Origin: a virus
Length of the DNA: 56,564 nucleotides
Virus record (IMG/VR): IMGVR_UViG_3300007504_000959
Coordinates: 1 to 56,564 of that record
Direction: 5' to 3' (one strand)
Of the stretch, positions 7,753 to 15,292 are shown piece by piece. The notes under the pieces were generated by a model. It made no database searches, had not been told where the DNA came from, and saw nothing but the letters and a program-made list of their open reading frames with translations. Numbering within the stretch: position 1 is the stretch's first letter; each line of letters begins with the position of its first letter. Both the position numbers and the translations under genes were made by a program.

Positions 7753-8187
7753 GAGAGCCTCCGCAGAACATGACGGGAGACTCGGAGGAGGTTGTAGTCT
7801 GCAGCGGCAAGGACACCCCTCTCCACCTTGGGGTTCTCCTTCCGGAAGGTGTGGGTGCCTCCCTGGGGTGCCAGGCAGATGCCTCCCGCATGGCGAAGGA
7901 TCAGGGAAGCCGCTGCGATGTCCCACTCCGAAAGGGTGGGGCGGAGGACGATGTAGAGATCCCCCTCCTTCATACGGTCGATCAGGGTGGACATGTACGG
8001 CTCCGTGAAGAGTTCCTGCCGATCGGAGGTGCTCCAAGGCTTCCGGAGCTTCTCCTCGACCTCTCGGAAGATACGGCCCCAAGGTTCCGGGGCTGAGTGC
8101 TTGTCGTGGCTCAGGACTCCCACGTACAGGACGTTCCGGATGTCCCAGAGGAACTGGGCCTCTCTCCAGAGGATTCCCGAACCTCAT
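7749..8187 (-). CDS. Inositol-monophosphatase-like C-terminal domain, start broken by indel
   Basis: The C-terminal half matches the IMPase/CysQ family: EWDIAAASLILRHAGG (the family W-D-x-A-A-A motif) then GVLAAADYNLLRVSRHVLR. The metal-binding N-terminal half (DxLDGT) is absent. The clean frame opens at a GTG at 8123. An ATG at 8187 overlapping the upstream stop (ATGA) would give MRFGILWREAQFLWDIRNVL if one extra A near 8173 were removed, so I place the start there. Catalysis is doubtful. Confidence 0.55.
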
Positions 8188-8429
8188 GGGGACTTCCGAA
8201 TCTGACAGGCCCCACAGAGCTTGGCGATGGGCTTGTCGTTCTGGAAGAGCTGGATCTGCGTCCGGGTCTCGTAGGAACCCACAGTCACCTCGCGAGCTAC
8301 AAGAGGTCCGATAGGAACCGTTTCCGCTCCTCGGGTGTGTCCACACTCTGGGTTGGCGTGGATGCTGGGCCGGTGACCTCGTCGCATTTGCTTGAGGGCG
8401 TGCTGGGTGGCGTAGTAGGTTCCGGACAT
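8184..8429 (-). CDS. Hypothetical zinc-binding protein, 81 aa
   Basis: Starts MSGTYYATQHALKQMRRGHR with AGAGGG upstream. Possible zinc ligands are HANPECGH near residue 25 and KLCGACQ near residue 70. It overlaps the preceding gene by 133 nt in another frame, so one of the two calls could be shortened. Confidence 0.55.
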   Translation of the reverse strand: MSGTYYATQHALKQMRRGHRPSIHANPECGHTRGAETVPIGPLVAREVTVGSYETRTQIQLFQNDKPIAKLCGACQIRKSP

Positions 8430-8632
8430 GGGGAGCCCTCTTTGTCTTTCCAGTCTTCTTCCCGTGCTGCCGGACACAGAGGTGGGTCTATCCGGCCCTC
8501 CCAGTAGGCAGCCTCGTGGCGGGAATCGCACAGAGGACACCACCCGCTCTCTTCGAATACCTTGCGGATTGCCGCATAGGCGGAATCCAGTTCCGCTTGA
8601 AGCTGGTAGACCTCAGGAGTTCCGTGGGGCAT
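8297..8632 (-). CDS. Hypothetical zinc-binding protein, 111 aa
   Basis: Starts MPHGTPEVYQLQAELDS, overlapping the upstream stop. A CPLCDSRHE motif near residue 32 suggests a small zinc site. The C-terminal 45 residues are Pro/Ser/Thr-rich and overlap the next gene, so the true end may be earlier. Family unknown. Confidence 0.55.
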   Translation of the reverse strand: MPHGTPEVYQLQAELDSAYAAIRKVFEESGWCPLCDSRHEAAYWEGRIDPPLCPAAREEDWKDKEGSPCPEPTTPPSTPSSKCDEVTGPASTPTQSVDTPEERKRFLSDLL

Positions 8633-8635
8633 GTC

Positions 8636-8938
8636 TCAGGCTTCCTTGATCGGAACAGTGAGGATGACCCGAGATATCGGCCAGGAGGCAGGATCGCATG
8701 ATTTGTTGAGCATGCCGACCAGGTTGGGACGCCCTGTGGAGGGTTCAACCTGATGGACCAGGACTTCCCGATCGCCCCAAATCTCGCACTCTTCGAGCTC
8801 CCGAGCTTTCTGGCGGGCGGTCGAGAGGGCAGCATCCCGATCCGCCACCCACTCGTAGCACCCAAGGTAGGATTCCGGGGGAGTGTTGGCGACTTGAGGG
8901 GTCTGTACGCAGTAGATGTGGGGGTCGTAGGTGTTCAC
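8636..8938 (-). CDS. Hypothetical protein, 100 aa
   Basis: GTG start at 8938 with GGAGG 4 nt upstream, overlapping the previous stop (GTGA). Reads MNTYDPHIYCVQTPQVAN and ends RVILTVPIKEA. No recognised domain. Confidence 0.7.
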   Translation of the reverse strand: MNTYDPHIYCVQTPQVANTPPESYLGCYEWVADRDAALSTARQKARELEECEIWGDREVLVHQVEPSTGRPNLVGMLNKSCDPASWPISRVILTVPIKEA

Positions 8939-9296
8939 CTTTCCTCCGCGTTGGCCTTGAGCGCGCGCCACTTCCGGACCCAGCTCATCCCCAGGTAGAT
9001 TACGAGGATTCCACACAAGGCAACCAAGAGAGGCGCATCTCGGGTGAGAACCCCGGCGACGGTGGCTCCAGCGCAGAGGAGGAGCACGCTCATCTTGTAG
9101 CTGAACCAGTAGCGGCTGCCCGGGGAACCGGTGGGCAGGAACACGTAGATGCCCACGACCCCCGTGGAGACAAGGGTCTCCACCTTGAGGTTCAGTCCCA
9201 TGAGCTCCCGAAGGAAGGGAACCCCAAGGACGAGAGCTACGACCACCGAGTAGACGGCCACTCGGCGCGGAGGGGTGGGTTGTTCTGGGCGTACAT
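8935..9296 (-). CDS. Four-helix membrane protein, start obscured by indel
   Basis: The clean frame from a GTG at 9261 encodes 108 residues with four hydrophobic segments (VVVALVLGVPFL, VGIYVFLPTG, MSVLLLCAGATVAGVL, LVALCGILVIYLGM). A better start is the ATG at 9296, directly after a palindrome containing GGAG: MYAQNNPP joins the main frame as PPRRVAVYSVV if one C is restored near 9272. Family unknown. Confidence 0.6.
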
Positions 9297-9322
9297 GGTA
9301 ACTCCGGATATCCGGAGTTACC
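9297..9322. promoter_or_regulatory. Perfect 26-bp palindrome with GGTAAC arms
   Basis: A self-complementary sequence begins GGTAACTCCGGA and ends with its inverse. It lies directly upstream of the likely ATG at 9296 on the minus strand, and the right arm supplies GGAG. Similar GGTAACTCC inverted repeats occur at 10593-10628 and 25772-25791. An operator or a paired promoter is possible. Confidence 0.45.
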
Positions 9323-9333
9323 TTTTGGGGAGC

Positions 9334-9960
9334 CTACCTTCCCAAGAACACTGTCGGGTCGCGCTCCGCGGTCACGACCACCGCAGGCTTCCCGAAGAGG
9401 GAGCCTGTTTGAACCAGAGCTTCCCCCATCTGGTTGGAAGATCCCCACCGACCTTCGGAGAGGAGGGTGCTCACCAGAGCGGGGTGTTCACGCCCTCCGA
9501 TGGATTTCGTTCCTCGGATGTTGCCCAGATGAGTCCTGACGGCCTCGTACGCTTCGGGATGGGCCGCGCGAAGACCTGACAGATGGCCTCGGGCCGACTC
9601 CCAGAGCCTTGAGAACACGGCCTCTGTGGAAGGGAGGGGGACAATCTTTCCCTTGACCTTTTCCCACCTCTCAGGACCGTACTCCTTGACCCCCCCTCCA
9701 GGATACGGCTTGAGAGCGCGATCCATGTCTTGGATGCCTCTCCTCTCCGTCATCCGAAGGGCTTCAGCATGGCTCATCGGAGTAGGCCACAGGAAGAAGG
9801 TAGCTCCCCGTGCCCTCATCCCGAACCCGGGAAGGAAGTTGCGAGCCAGCGCGATCTGGACAGCACGAGGGCCCTTGGCGAACACGCCCACCGTCCATTC
9901 CCCATCAAAGGTATTTCCGGCGATCAGCCCTTCAGAGGCCAATATTTTCTTCAGAGACAT
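9334..9960 (-). CDS. Hypothetical protein with MSLK-IL-SEG leader, 208 aa
   Basis: Starts MSLKKILASEGLIAGNTFDG; AGGAGG lies 9 nt ahead, with a TATATAGC promoter-like element farther upstream. The first 12 residues match the leader seen in at least six other proteins here. The mature part is mixed alpha/beta with no recognised fold and ends VVVTAERDPTVFLGR. By analogy with T4 internal proteins the leader may target the protein to the prohead, which is inference. Confidence 0.7.
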   Translation of the reverse strand: MSLKKILASEGLIAGNTFDGEWTVGVFAKGPRAVQIALARNFLPGFGMRARGATFFLWPTPMSHAEALRMTERRGIQDMDRALKPYPGGGVKEYGPERWEKVKGKIVPLPSTEAVFSRLWESARGHLSGLRAAHPEAYEAVRTHLGNIRGTKSIGGREHPALVSTLLSEGRWGSSNQMGEALVQTGSLFGKPAVVVTAERDPTVFLGR

Positions 9961-9988
9961 TATCTGATCCTCCTACAGGGAGAAAATG

Positions 9989-10591
9989 CTATATAGGTGA
10001 AGTATTGGCCATCCGGACCTGGGAGTTGTGCGTGAGCTGGAAGCTCCGCTTGGTCCCATCGCGAAGGAAGTGCTGCGCTTCGTTGGCGATGTGCGCTCCC
10101 ACGATGGAGTGGAACGGGAGATTCTCCCCGTCCTCGCAGGTCGGTACGTCCCCGGCCGGCTCGGTGTGTGGCGTGAAGTGCTCCGTCCACATGACCCGGG
10201 CGAAGTCCCCAGCTACCGCCAGGCCGCCATGGAGACAGGGGATCCCGTTCTCCGTGCAGAAGCCCTGGATCAGCTGCCGGGCCGCGATGTTGTCCGTGCA
10301 GTCGATGACCAGAGCGGCGCCCGCGAGCAGCTGCTGAACGTTGGCGTCCGTGAGCTTGTGGGGAACGGCCTTGACCCTCAGCCCCCACATGCCCTGGAGG
10401 ATCTGGGCCATCGACTGGGCCTTGTTCCGCCGGAGGGCCTGGCGCCCGTAGGCTTGGGCCTGCGTGTTCTTGTTCTCCACGCGATCGAAGTCGATGAGGA
10501 CGAGGTCGGCATCCCAGTTCCGCGCGTTCACTGCGACGGGGGATCCGATGGCACCGAGTCCGACGAGGACAACCTTGGGGCGGCGGGTCAT
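9989..10591 (-). CDS. ThiF/E1-like adenylyltransferase-fold protein, 200 aa
   Basis: Residues 6-20 carry the nucleotide-binding VVLVGLGAIGSPVA. Then come LVLIDFDRVENKNTQ (acidic D.D of the E1/ThiF family) and VIDCTDNIAARQ. The family activates a C-terminal carboxylate by adenylation. The usual zinc CxxC pairs and a clear catalytic cysteine loop are missing. No ubiquitin-like or JAB partner is adjacent, so the substrate is unknown. The start is preceded by an inverted repeat. Confidence 0.75.
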   Translation of the reverse strand: MTRRPKVVLVGLGAIGSPVAVNARNWDADLVLIDFDRVENKNTQAQAYGRQALRRNKAQSMAQILQGMWGLRVKAVPHKLTDANVQQLLAGAALVIDCTDNIAARQLIQGFCTENGIPCLHGGLAVAGDFARVMWTEHFTPHTEPAGDVPTCEDGENLPFHSIVGAHIANEAQHFLRDGTKRSFQLTHNSQVRMANTSPI

Positions 10592-10592
10592 G

Positions 10593-10628
10593 GGTAACTC
10601 CGAGGTTCTTCGGATGCCTCGGATTACC
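10593..10628 (-). promoter_or_regulatory. Inverted repeat in ThiF-like leader
   Basis: GGTAACTCCGAGG and CCTCGGATTACC form a 12-bp stem with one bulged base, ending 2 nt before the ATG at 10591. The right end contains GGTAAT on the minus strand. It could be an operator, or a hairpin that masks the ribosome site. Confidence 0.4.
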
Positions 10629-11310
10629 GTGTATGACTCCACAACGTTGGGGATTCCAACTCCCGGCCCACTCCTGCTTCCATGAAGTCCTGGGTCAGGA
10701 ATGTAGGGGCTGCGATGTTCTTCAGGGGCTCTCCAGGAGCCCAGCACACCTTCACCGCACGACCCCAGCTATCAAGCTCTGCAGATAGCTGTCCAAACCC
10801 GTGGAAGAACAAGCCGACAAATGGGCGTCTGTTTATCTGGTGGCGCAGACTTCCGTAGGCGGCGACCAGGGCCCAAACCCCCAGGATGTGCCCCGGACGG
10901 GGATTGTCCCATCGAGGCCCGTCGTCGATGGAGACTGAATGAACGATGACTGTCTCGGCCTCGTTCATGTCGAACCTACAGGTGGCTCGACCGTTCTCGT
11001 AGGGTCGACCGTACATCTGCGTTGCCTTGCGGAACCAGTTGGGGTCTCCGTCCTTCCCCGCGATCTCCTCGCCGTCTACCAAGGTCTTCCAATCACATGT
11101 GCTGTGATGCGCCTTGAGGTAGTAGGTCCAGGAAATGGATTCCTGATGTGCGGCCTCTCCCCCCTCTCTCAGGGTGGGGTGGGAAAGGGCACTGAGCTCG
11201 AACCGGATGGCCTTGGTGGGAGTGTGCACTCGAGCGACCATTGTCCTCGGGGCGATGCCCACAAAGAAGTCTACAGCCCAATCCACTCGGCGGACACACA
11301 CGGGGTTCAT
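10624..11310 (-). CDS. Hypothetical protein, 228 aa
   Basis: The start MNPVCVRRVDWAVDFFVG at 11310 follows GAGG at 5 nt; an in-frame ATG lies at 11343. Beta-rich N-terminal half, a W/Y-rich centre and a C-terminal stretch WGRAVKVCWAPGEPLKNI. No family recognised. Confidence 0.65.
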   Translation of the reverse strand: MNPVCVRRVDWAVDFFVGIAPRTMVARVHTPTKAIRFELSALSHPTLREGGEAAHQESISWTYYLKAHHSTCDWKTLVDGEEIAGKDGDPNWFRKATQMYGRPYENGRATCRFDMNEAETVIVHSVSIDDGPRWDNPRPGHILGVWALVAAYGSLRHQINRRPFVGLFFHGFGQLSAELDSWGRAVKVCWAPGEPLKNIAAPTFLTQDFMEAGVGRELESPTLWSHTR

Positions 11311-11317
11311 GGAAGCC

Positions 11318-11521
11318 TCAGAGGTGTCGGCCCCGACAAGCATTCCGGCTCTTTTCCCGCCGTCGGTTCTTGGACACGGTGTGGATCCCTCTCCAAGAGG
11401 CGAGGGTGCCTCCCGATGCGAAATGTCGGGAGCGTTCGATCCCCCGACGGGCTGCGGAAGCCCTCATGGCCTCGGCCGCAGCAGGGTCCTTCTTCTTGGA
11501 ACGACGAATCTTGCGGGCCAT
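11318..11521 (-). CDS. Small basic protein, 67 aa
   Basis: AAGGAG precedes the ATG. Starts MARKIRRSKKKDPAAAEAMR, with about one third Arg/Lys overall. Likely nucleic-acid binding by composition only. Lies just upstream of the gene at 11310. Confidence 0.55.
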   Translation of the reverse strand: MARKIRRSKKKDPAAAEAMRASAARRGIERSRHFASGGTLASWRGIHTVSKNRRREKSRNACRGRHL

Positions 11522-11575
11522 GGCGGTTCTCCTTGCTCATAGAGATTACGCCCCGTTGGCCCTGTCGGAAACCCA

Positions 11576-12127
11576 TTACCCTGACGGACAATTGGCGAGA
11601 TACTGGTTCACGGCCCAAGAGGCTCCATCCAGCTTGAAGCTATGGAGCTCCCACGACTTGGCCTCGAGCTCTATCACGATGGTGTCCGACCTGTCCCTCT
11701 CTGCGAGATCCTTCAGGATAGTTGGGACTTCTTGGGGAGCTGGGAAGTCCAGGTACATCCGGTTCGTGGAGATCCCCATCTGCAGATCCTGAACCACGTT
11801 GCTGTGGTTCAACTTGATGGGGAATGTGCTCCCCGAGCCGGGGATTGCGTTCAGGTGGGCGATCCGAGCCCACGGTTCCTTCTCCGCATGACATCCGAAC
11901 GACAGATAGATGGGAGCTCCCTCGAGGGGAGTGCTGGTGGCCACTACCGTGGTGTGCTCCAGACCCTCATCCTTCTCGTAGGAGAACCGCCAGATTCCCT
12001 TCTCCTTGTCGATCCGGACCGGCTCCTCCTTCTCTACTTCGAGCACGGGAGCCGGCTCGGGCAGGGCGGGGACAGGCGGGGCTGCGTCCTGGGATGTTCC
12101 GAAGCAAGCGAGCAGGAGCAGGATCAT
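11576..12127 (-). CDS. Putative lipoprotein, 183 aa
   Basis: The N-terminus MILLLLACFGTSQ has a short hydrophobic core and a lipobox-like LLAC, so Cys8 would be lipidated. A Pro/Ala/Glu linker follows (PPVPALPEPAPVLEVE), then a beta-rich domain (IWRFSYEKDEG, IVIELEAKSWELHSF). It would sit in the host envelope, for example in exclusion or lysis control, which is inference. The upstream frame runs in without a stop (see 12128-12406). The start codon lies in a perfect hairpin. Confidence 0.6.
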   Translation of the reverse strand: MILLLLACFGTSQDAAPPVPALPEPAPVLEVEKEEPVRIDKEKGIWRFSYEKDEGLEHTTVVATSTPLEGAPIYLSFGCHAEKEPWARIAHLNAIPGSGSTFPIKLNHSNVVQDLQMGISTNRMYLDFPAPQEVPTILKDLAERDRSDTIVIELEAKSWELHSFKLDGASWAVNQYLANCPSG

Positions 12128-12159
12128 AGGGGCCTCCGAGCCCCTATGATCCTGCTCCT
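12114..12159. promoter_or_regulatory. 20-bp perfect hairpin over lipoprotein start
   Basis: Arms at 12114-12133 and 12140-12159 are exactly complementary, with a 6-nt spacer. On the minus strand the GGAG ribosome site falls at the loop and the ATG at 12127 lies in the downstream arm. The arrangement could gate translation. A fold-back assembly artefact is also possible because both arms carry the same coding text. Confidence 0.55.
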
Positions 12160-12406
12160 GGTCCTCTCCGGAGGCTTGCGGGCTCTCGAAGACCTTCTGG
12201 GCCAGACCCTTCGCGGGTGCTCCGGACGCAAGCTGGTATAGGGCTTCCTCGATGTTCTCCATGGTCCCCGATACGTTCAGGCCATGAGACCCCGTGTCCC
12301 CCCGACACTCCGAACAGCTACACCAAGCGATCAACCAAGAGAAGTCATCGACCAATACATCACGAAGGTCCTTCAGGCTGATGCGTGCGTCCCCGGGAGA
12401 GCTCAT
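12128..12406 (-). CDS. Hypothetical protein, about 93 aa, end uncertain
   Basis: The ATG at 12406 overlaps the pyrF stop (ATGA). Text MSSPGDARISLKDLRDVLVD includes a CSCSECRGD cysteine cluster near residue 30 and ends in a charged tail. The frame is open straight into the lipoprotein. A one-base shift would end it at a TGA overlapping the lipoprotein ATG, so I end it there. Confidence 0.45.
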
Positions 12407-13230
12407 GCGGTGACTTCTTTGGCGAAGTTGGAGGCTCGGTGGTGGACATTGGAGGCCCACTTGTCGCTGGAGGCGAAGTATTCGCTCTCGTTCCGGGGGA
12501 AGAGGATCGAGCGAGAGGCGGTGGCGATGGCTCCCCGGTATCCCTTCAGAGACACCAGGAGACGACGGAACTCCACCACGCCGGCTCCCTGCGCTCCGAT
12601 CCCAGGGGCCAACAGGAGGGAGGTTCCCATCTTCTGCCGGATCTCCAGAACCTCTTCCTCGGGGAGGGTAGCGCCGACGACTGCCTGGAGGTTCTCCTGG
12701 CAGATGAAGTCCATGAGGTCATCCCGAACTGGAGACTGCCAAGAATGCGCTCCGGAGTTGGTGGTGCGGAGAAGGACGAAGATGCCCTTCCCCTTGTTGG
12801 CCCACTCGATGTAGGGGGTCAGGGACTCCGGACCCAGGAATGGGTTGACGGTGACCGCGTCCGCCCCGTAGACCTCAAAGGAGGCCCTGGCGTATGCCTC
12901 GGCGGTGGATCCGATATCCCCACGCTTCCCATCCAGGATGACCATGAATCCTCTGGACTTGGCGTACAGGCAGATCATTTTCAGGGCTGCCATGCCCTCC
13001 GGCCCGAACGCCTCGAAGAAGGCGGACTGGGGTTTGATGGCCGGCACGAGGTGATAGAGGGCGTCGATCACGTCACAGCCCCACCGGGCCAATCCGGAGG
13101 TGATCCCATCCAGCGCTATCCGGCGTTGAATATTCCGAGGAAGGAGATGGGCATGTGGGTCCAGGCCGACGCAGCAGGGGTTGCCGTACTCGCGGACCTT
13201 TGCGTGCCAGAGGGACTTGAAGAGGGGCAT
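12403..13230 (-). CDS. pyrF: Orotidine 5'-phosphate decarboxylase
   Basis: Catalyses OMP to UMP, the last step of de novo pyrimidine synthesis. Features: CCVGLDPHAHLLP near residue 19, AIKPQSAFFEAFG near 65, and the catalytic ILDGKRGDIGSTAEAYA (K and D of the DxKxxD site) near 98. Then VTVNPFLG, and the phosphate-binding LLAPGIGAQGAG near 205. The 275-aa length fits the type 2 bacterial form. An AAGGA ribosome site is present. OMPDC is uncommon in phages and fits with the other nucleotide genes. Confidence 0.88.
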   Translation of the reverse strand: MPLFKSLWHAKVREYGNPCCVGLDPHAHLLPRNIQRRIALDGITSGLARWGCDVIDALYHLVPAIKPQSAFFEAFGPEGMAALKMICLYAKSRGFMVILDGKRGDIGSTAEAYARASFEVYGADAVTVNPFLGPESLTPYIEWANKGKGIFVLLRTTNSGAHSWQSPVRDDLMDFICQENLQAVVGATLPEEEVLEIRQKMGTSLLLAPGIGAQGAGVVEFRRLLVSLKGYRGAIATASRSILFPRNESEYFASSDKWASNVHHRASNFAKEVTA

Positions 13231-13266
13231 TTGGTTTCCTTGAATCGAAGAAGACGGCGAACCATC

Positions 13267-13944
13267 CTATACAGAGAGGACACCGTCTGCAGGGTCCGGA
13301 GAGTGCTCGGATCTCCAATAGGGTGTCCGAGGATCCGAGCGGTAGAAGTGGTAGACGCGCCCGTTGATCTCCAGACGCAGACGCCAACTCGGCGAGTCCA
13401 ACTCCCTGAGGTAGCGGAAGCTGGAGATCTGGAAGCCTGTCTCGGCGCGGTCCAAAGCTTCCGCCAAGGTGCGCATCTCTGCGAACCCCTCCTGGTAGTT
13501 CCGAATCGTATCGGGATCTATGACCAGGGGGTAGTGGCGACCGATGACGCTTGAGAGTGTCGAGGTGCTGAAAGAGTCTGGGCAGTCCTTCCGCCAGACC
13601 AGCATGAGGGCGAGCTCGTCCTCATCTTCCACGACGCGAATCCCTCCGGCGTTGGGGTCTCTTCGGAGAGCGATGCGCACCAGGTGCTTCATCCTCCGAA
13701 GGGTCCGCTGATGGTCCCAGGACTGTTGCTCCCGGAGCCTACAGAGGGTTGCCCAACGGGCCCTCTCCGTTGCCTTGAGGGACTCTCTCTGGGTCAGGCT
13801 CCGGGGTCCGTTCAGGGGGTCGTGAACGATGAGAGGGAGTCCGTCTCCGTCCAGGACCTCTACGAGATCCTCGGCGGGAAGAACCTGAAGGGCAGCAGGT
13901 GCCGCGACCAGGGCGGTCAGAAAGCTACGTCGGCTGGCGCTCAT
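13267..13944 (-). CDS. Putative Tat-exported protein, 225 aa
   Basis: The N-terminus SASRRSFLTALVAAPAALQV carries the twin-arginine SRRSFL motif, a hydrophobic core and an A-x-P-A-like cleavage region, suggesting export of a folded protein by the host Tat system. The remaining ~200 residues are charged and helical, then beta-rich (WRLRLEINGRVYHFYR). No catalytic motif recognised. GGGGAG lies upstream of the ATG, and the gene overlaps the end of its upstream neighbour. Confidence 0.6.
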   Translation of the reverse strand: MSASRRSFLTALVAAPAALQVLPAEDLVEVLDGDGLPLIVHDPLNGPRSLTQRESLKATERARWATLCRLREQQSWDHQRTLRRMKHLVRIALRRDPNAGGIRVVEDEDELALMLVWRKDCPDSFSTSTLSSVIGRHYPLVIDPDTIRNYQEGFAEMRTLAEALDRAETGFQISSFRYLRELDSPSWRLRLEINGRVYHFYRSDPRTPYWRSEHSPDPADGVLSV

Positions 13945-14196
13945 TTTCGTTCTCCCCGAGAGGCTTGGTGATCGCCACCACAGGAGGCAAGCGGTCACCT
14001 CTACATCCCATTGGGTCGGGGTGTAGAAGTAGTTGTGGTCCCAAGACCTTTCCATCATCTCCAGGCGCTCTCGCATCGCCGTGCCCAGAATCTGTTGGAG
14101 CCTCCCAGGGGAACTACGGTCGAGCCGCCCCTTGCGGACGGTGATCTTGGTCGTGACTGTAGCGGTAATCTCGACTTCGGCGTATGTCTCAGACAT
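13925..14196 (-). CDS. Hypothetical protein, C-terminus shifted by indel
   Basis: Starts MSETYAEVEITATVTTKITV, overlapping the upstream stop. The annotated frame stays open into the Tat gene. Restoring one C near 13998 gives a natural end, PPVVAITKPLGENENERQPT, at a stop at 13925. About 90 aa. Family unknown. Confidence 0.5.
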
Positions 14197-14743
14197 CTTG
14201 AACCTTCGCGACCGTGTACTTGGTGTCCTCGGGGAGATGACCCTTGACGTGCTTCTCGAGGAACTCCCTGGCTTCCTCCTCGGATTCCCCCGTCATGATT
14301 GGCCAGGTGAACCCATCAAGAGTGCCGTGGACGACCCAGGGACGGCTCCAGAAGAACTTCTCTCCACACTCGAAGCAGCCGTAGGTCACGGTCTCCTTGC
14401 ATGAGCAGTCCGGATGCTTCCTCTGGCGGAGGGTGGATCCAATCTGAGCTGTCCGATGCCAAGGGACGCTGGCGCTGCTCCGATTAGAAAGCCAGCCCAC
14501 AGGGAACAGGCCCTTCTCAGTCCCGACGTAGATGGGCTGGTTCCCCCAGGGGTGGTCGCAGAACCGCTTGGGAGTGCGTCCTGGCTCGTTCTTCCGGATG
14601 ACCAGGATGTGCCGACCGGCTTCATTCACTGCGACTACGGTGGCCACGTGAAGCCAGTCGATGGACATCGTTTGTCCTCGTACTTGCGGAGTGGGGAAAC
14701 ACCGAGGGTTGTATCGGAAGCCGGTCGCAGGAAGATGATTCAT
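14189..14743 (-). CDS. Hypothetical zinc-binding protein, 184 aa
   Basis: The ATG at 14743 overlaps the previous stop. A second start at 14668 (MSIDWLHVATVVAVNE) is possible. A CSCKETVTYGCFECGEKF segment near residue 120 has four cysteines spaced like a zinc ribbon. The C-terminus is acidic. Family unknown. Confidence 0.6.
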   Translation of the reverse strand: MNHLPATGFRYNPRCFPTPQVRGQTMSIDWLHVATVVAVNEAGRHILVIRKNEPGRTPKRFCDHPWGNQPIYVGTEKGLFPVGWLSNRSSASVPWHRTAQIGSTLRQRKHPDCSCKETVTYGCFECGEKFFWSRPWVVHGTLDGFTWPIMTGESEEEAREFLEKHVKGHLPEDTKYTVAKVQDV

Positions 14744-15252
14744 GGGTCCCTCAACGGGGCTGCTGTGCTCTTCAGATCCAGACCCACGGCGCGAGCCCAC
14801 TCCCCGAGAGAGAAGCTACCTTGGTGCTCTCGACGATAGCCGAAGCTGGGTAGATTGGGATTGATTCCGTAGCCAATCTCCCGGCCAACAGACCCTTCGG
14901 GGGCTTGGGCCTGGGCTTGCCACTGGACGAGGTCTACGTCCTCAGGAGCGGCGACCCGAGCTTCCAGAACGAACGTGAGGACTCGGCCATCGGTCCTCGA
15001 GCGGGGGAGACTCCAACCTCGGTCCTGTTGCGTCTGCGCGACCCCTTCCATCATCTCCAGAACCCAGGCCCCCGACCATTTTCGGGCCTCGGGGGGCGCG
15101 GGGATCAGGACCTCATGCATCCCATCTCGGATGGCAGACCTGATGTAGTGGTCGAAGTAGGCCAGGGTCTCCTGGTCTGCCCCGATACCTGACTGGATGG
15201 CCAGCCCCTGGGCTTCCGAGAGGGTCAGGGGCGCGTACTGAAGTTGTCCCAA
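14740..15252 (-). CDS. Hypothetical protein, 170 aa
   Basis: TTG start at 15252 with AGGAG 8 nt upstream and CGGTAACC about 25 nt upstream. Helical N-terminal half (LTLSEAQGLAIQSG, FDHYIRSAIRDGM), then a beta-rich part. Ends at an ATGA overlap with the next gene. Family unknown. Confidence 0.65.
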   Translation of the reverse strand: MGQLQYAPLTLSEAQGLAIQSGIGADQETLAYFDHYIRSAIRDGMHEVLIPAPPEARKWSGAWVLEMMEGVAQTQQDRGWSLPRSRTDGRVLTFVLEARVAAPEDVDLVQWQAQAQAPEGSVGREIGYGINPNLPSFGYRREHQGSFSLGEWARAVGLDLKSTAAPLRDP

Positions 15253-15292
15253 TATGGTCTCCTGCCCCAGCGGTTACCGCGAGCAGAGGACC

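Noticed and set aside
11642-12241. A long plus-strand ORF opposite the lipoprotein gene.
   Set aside because: It is antisense to a frame with a signal peptide and ribosome site, and its text is low-complexity; it arises from codon bias.
12385-13554. A 389-codon plus-strand ORF.
   Set aside because: It is the shadow of pyrF, which has clear catalytic motifs on the other strand.
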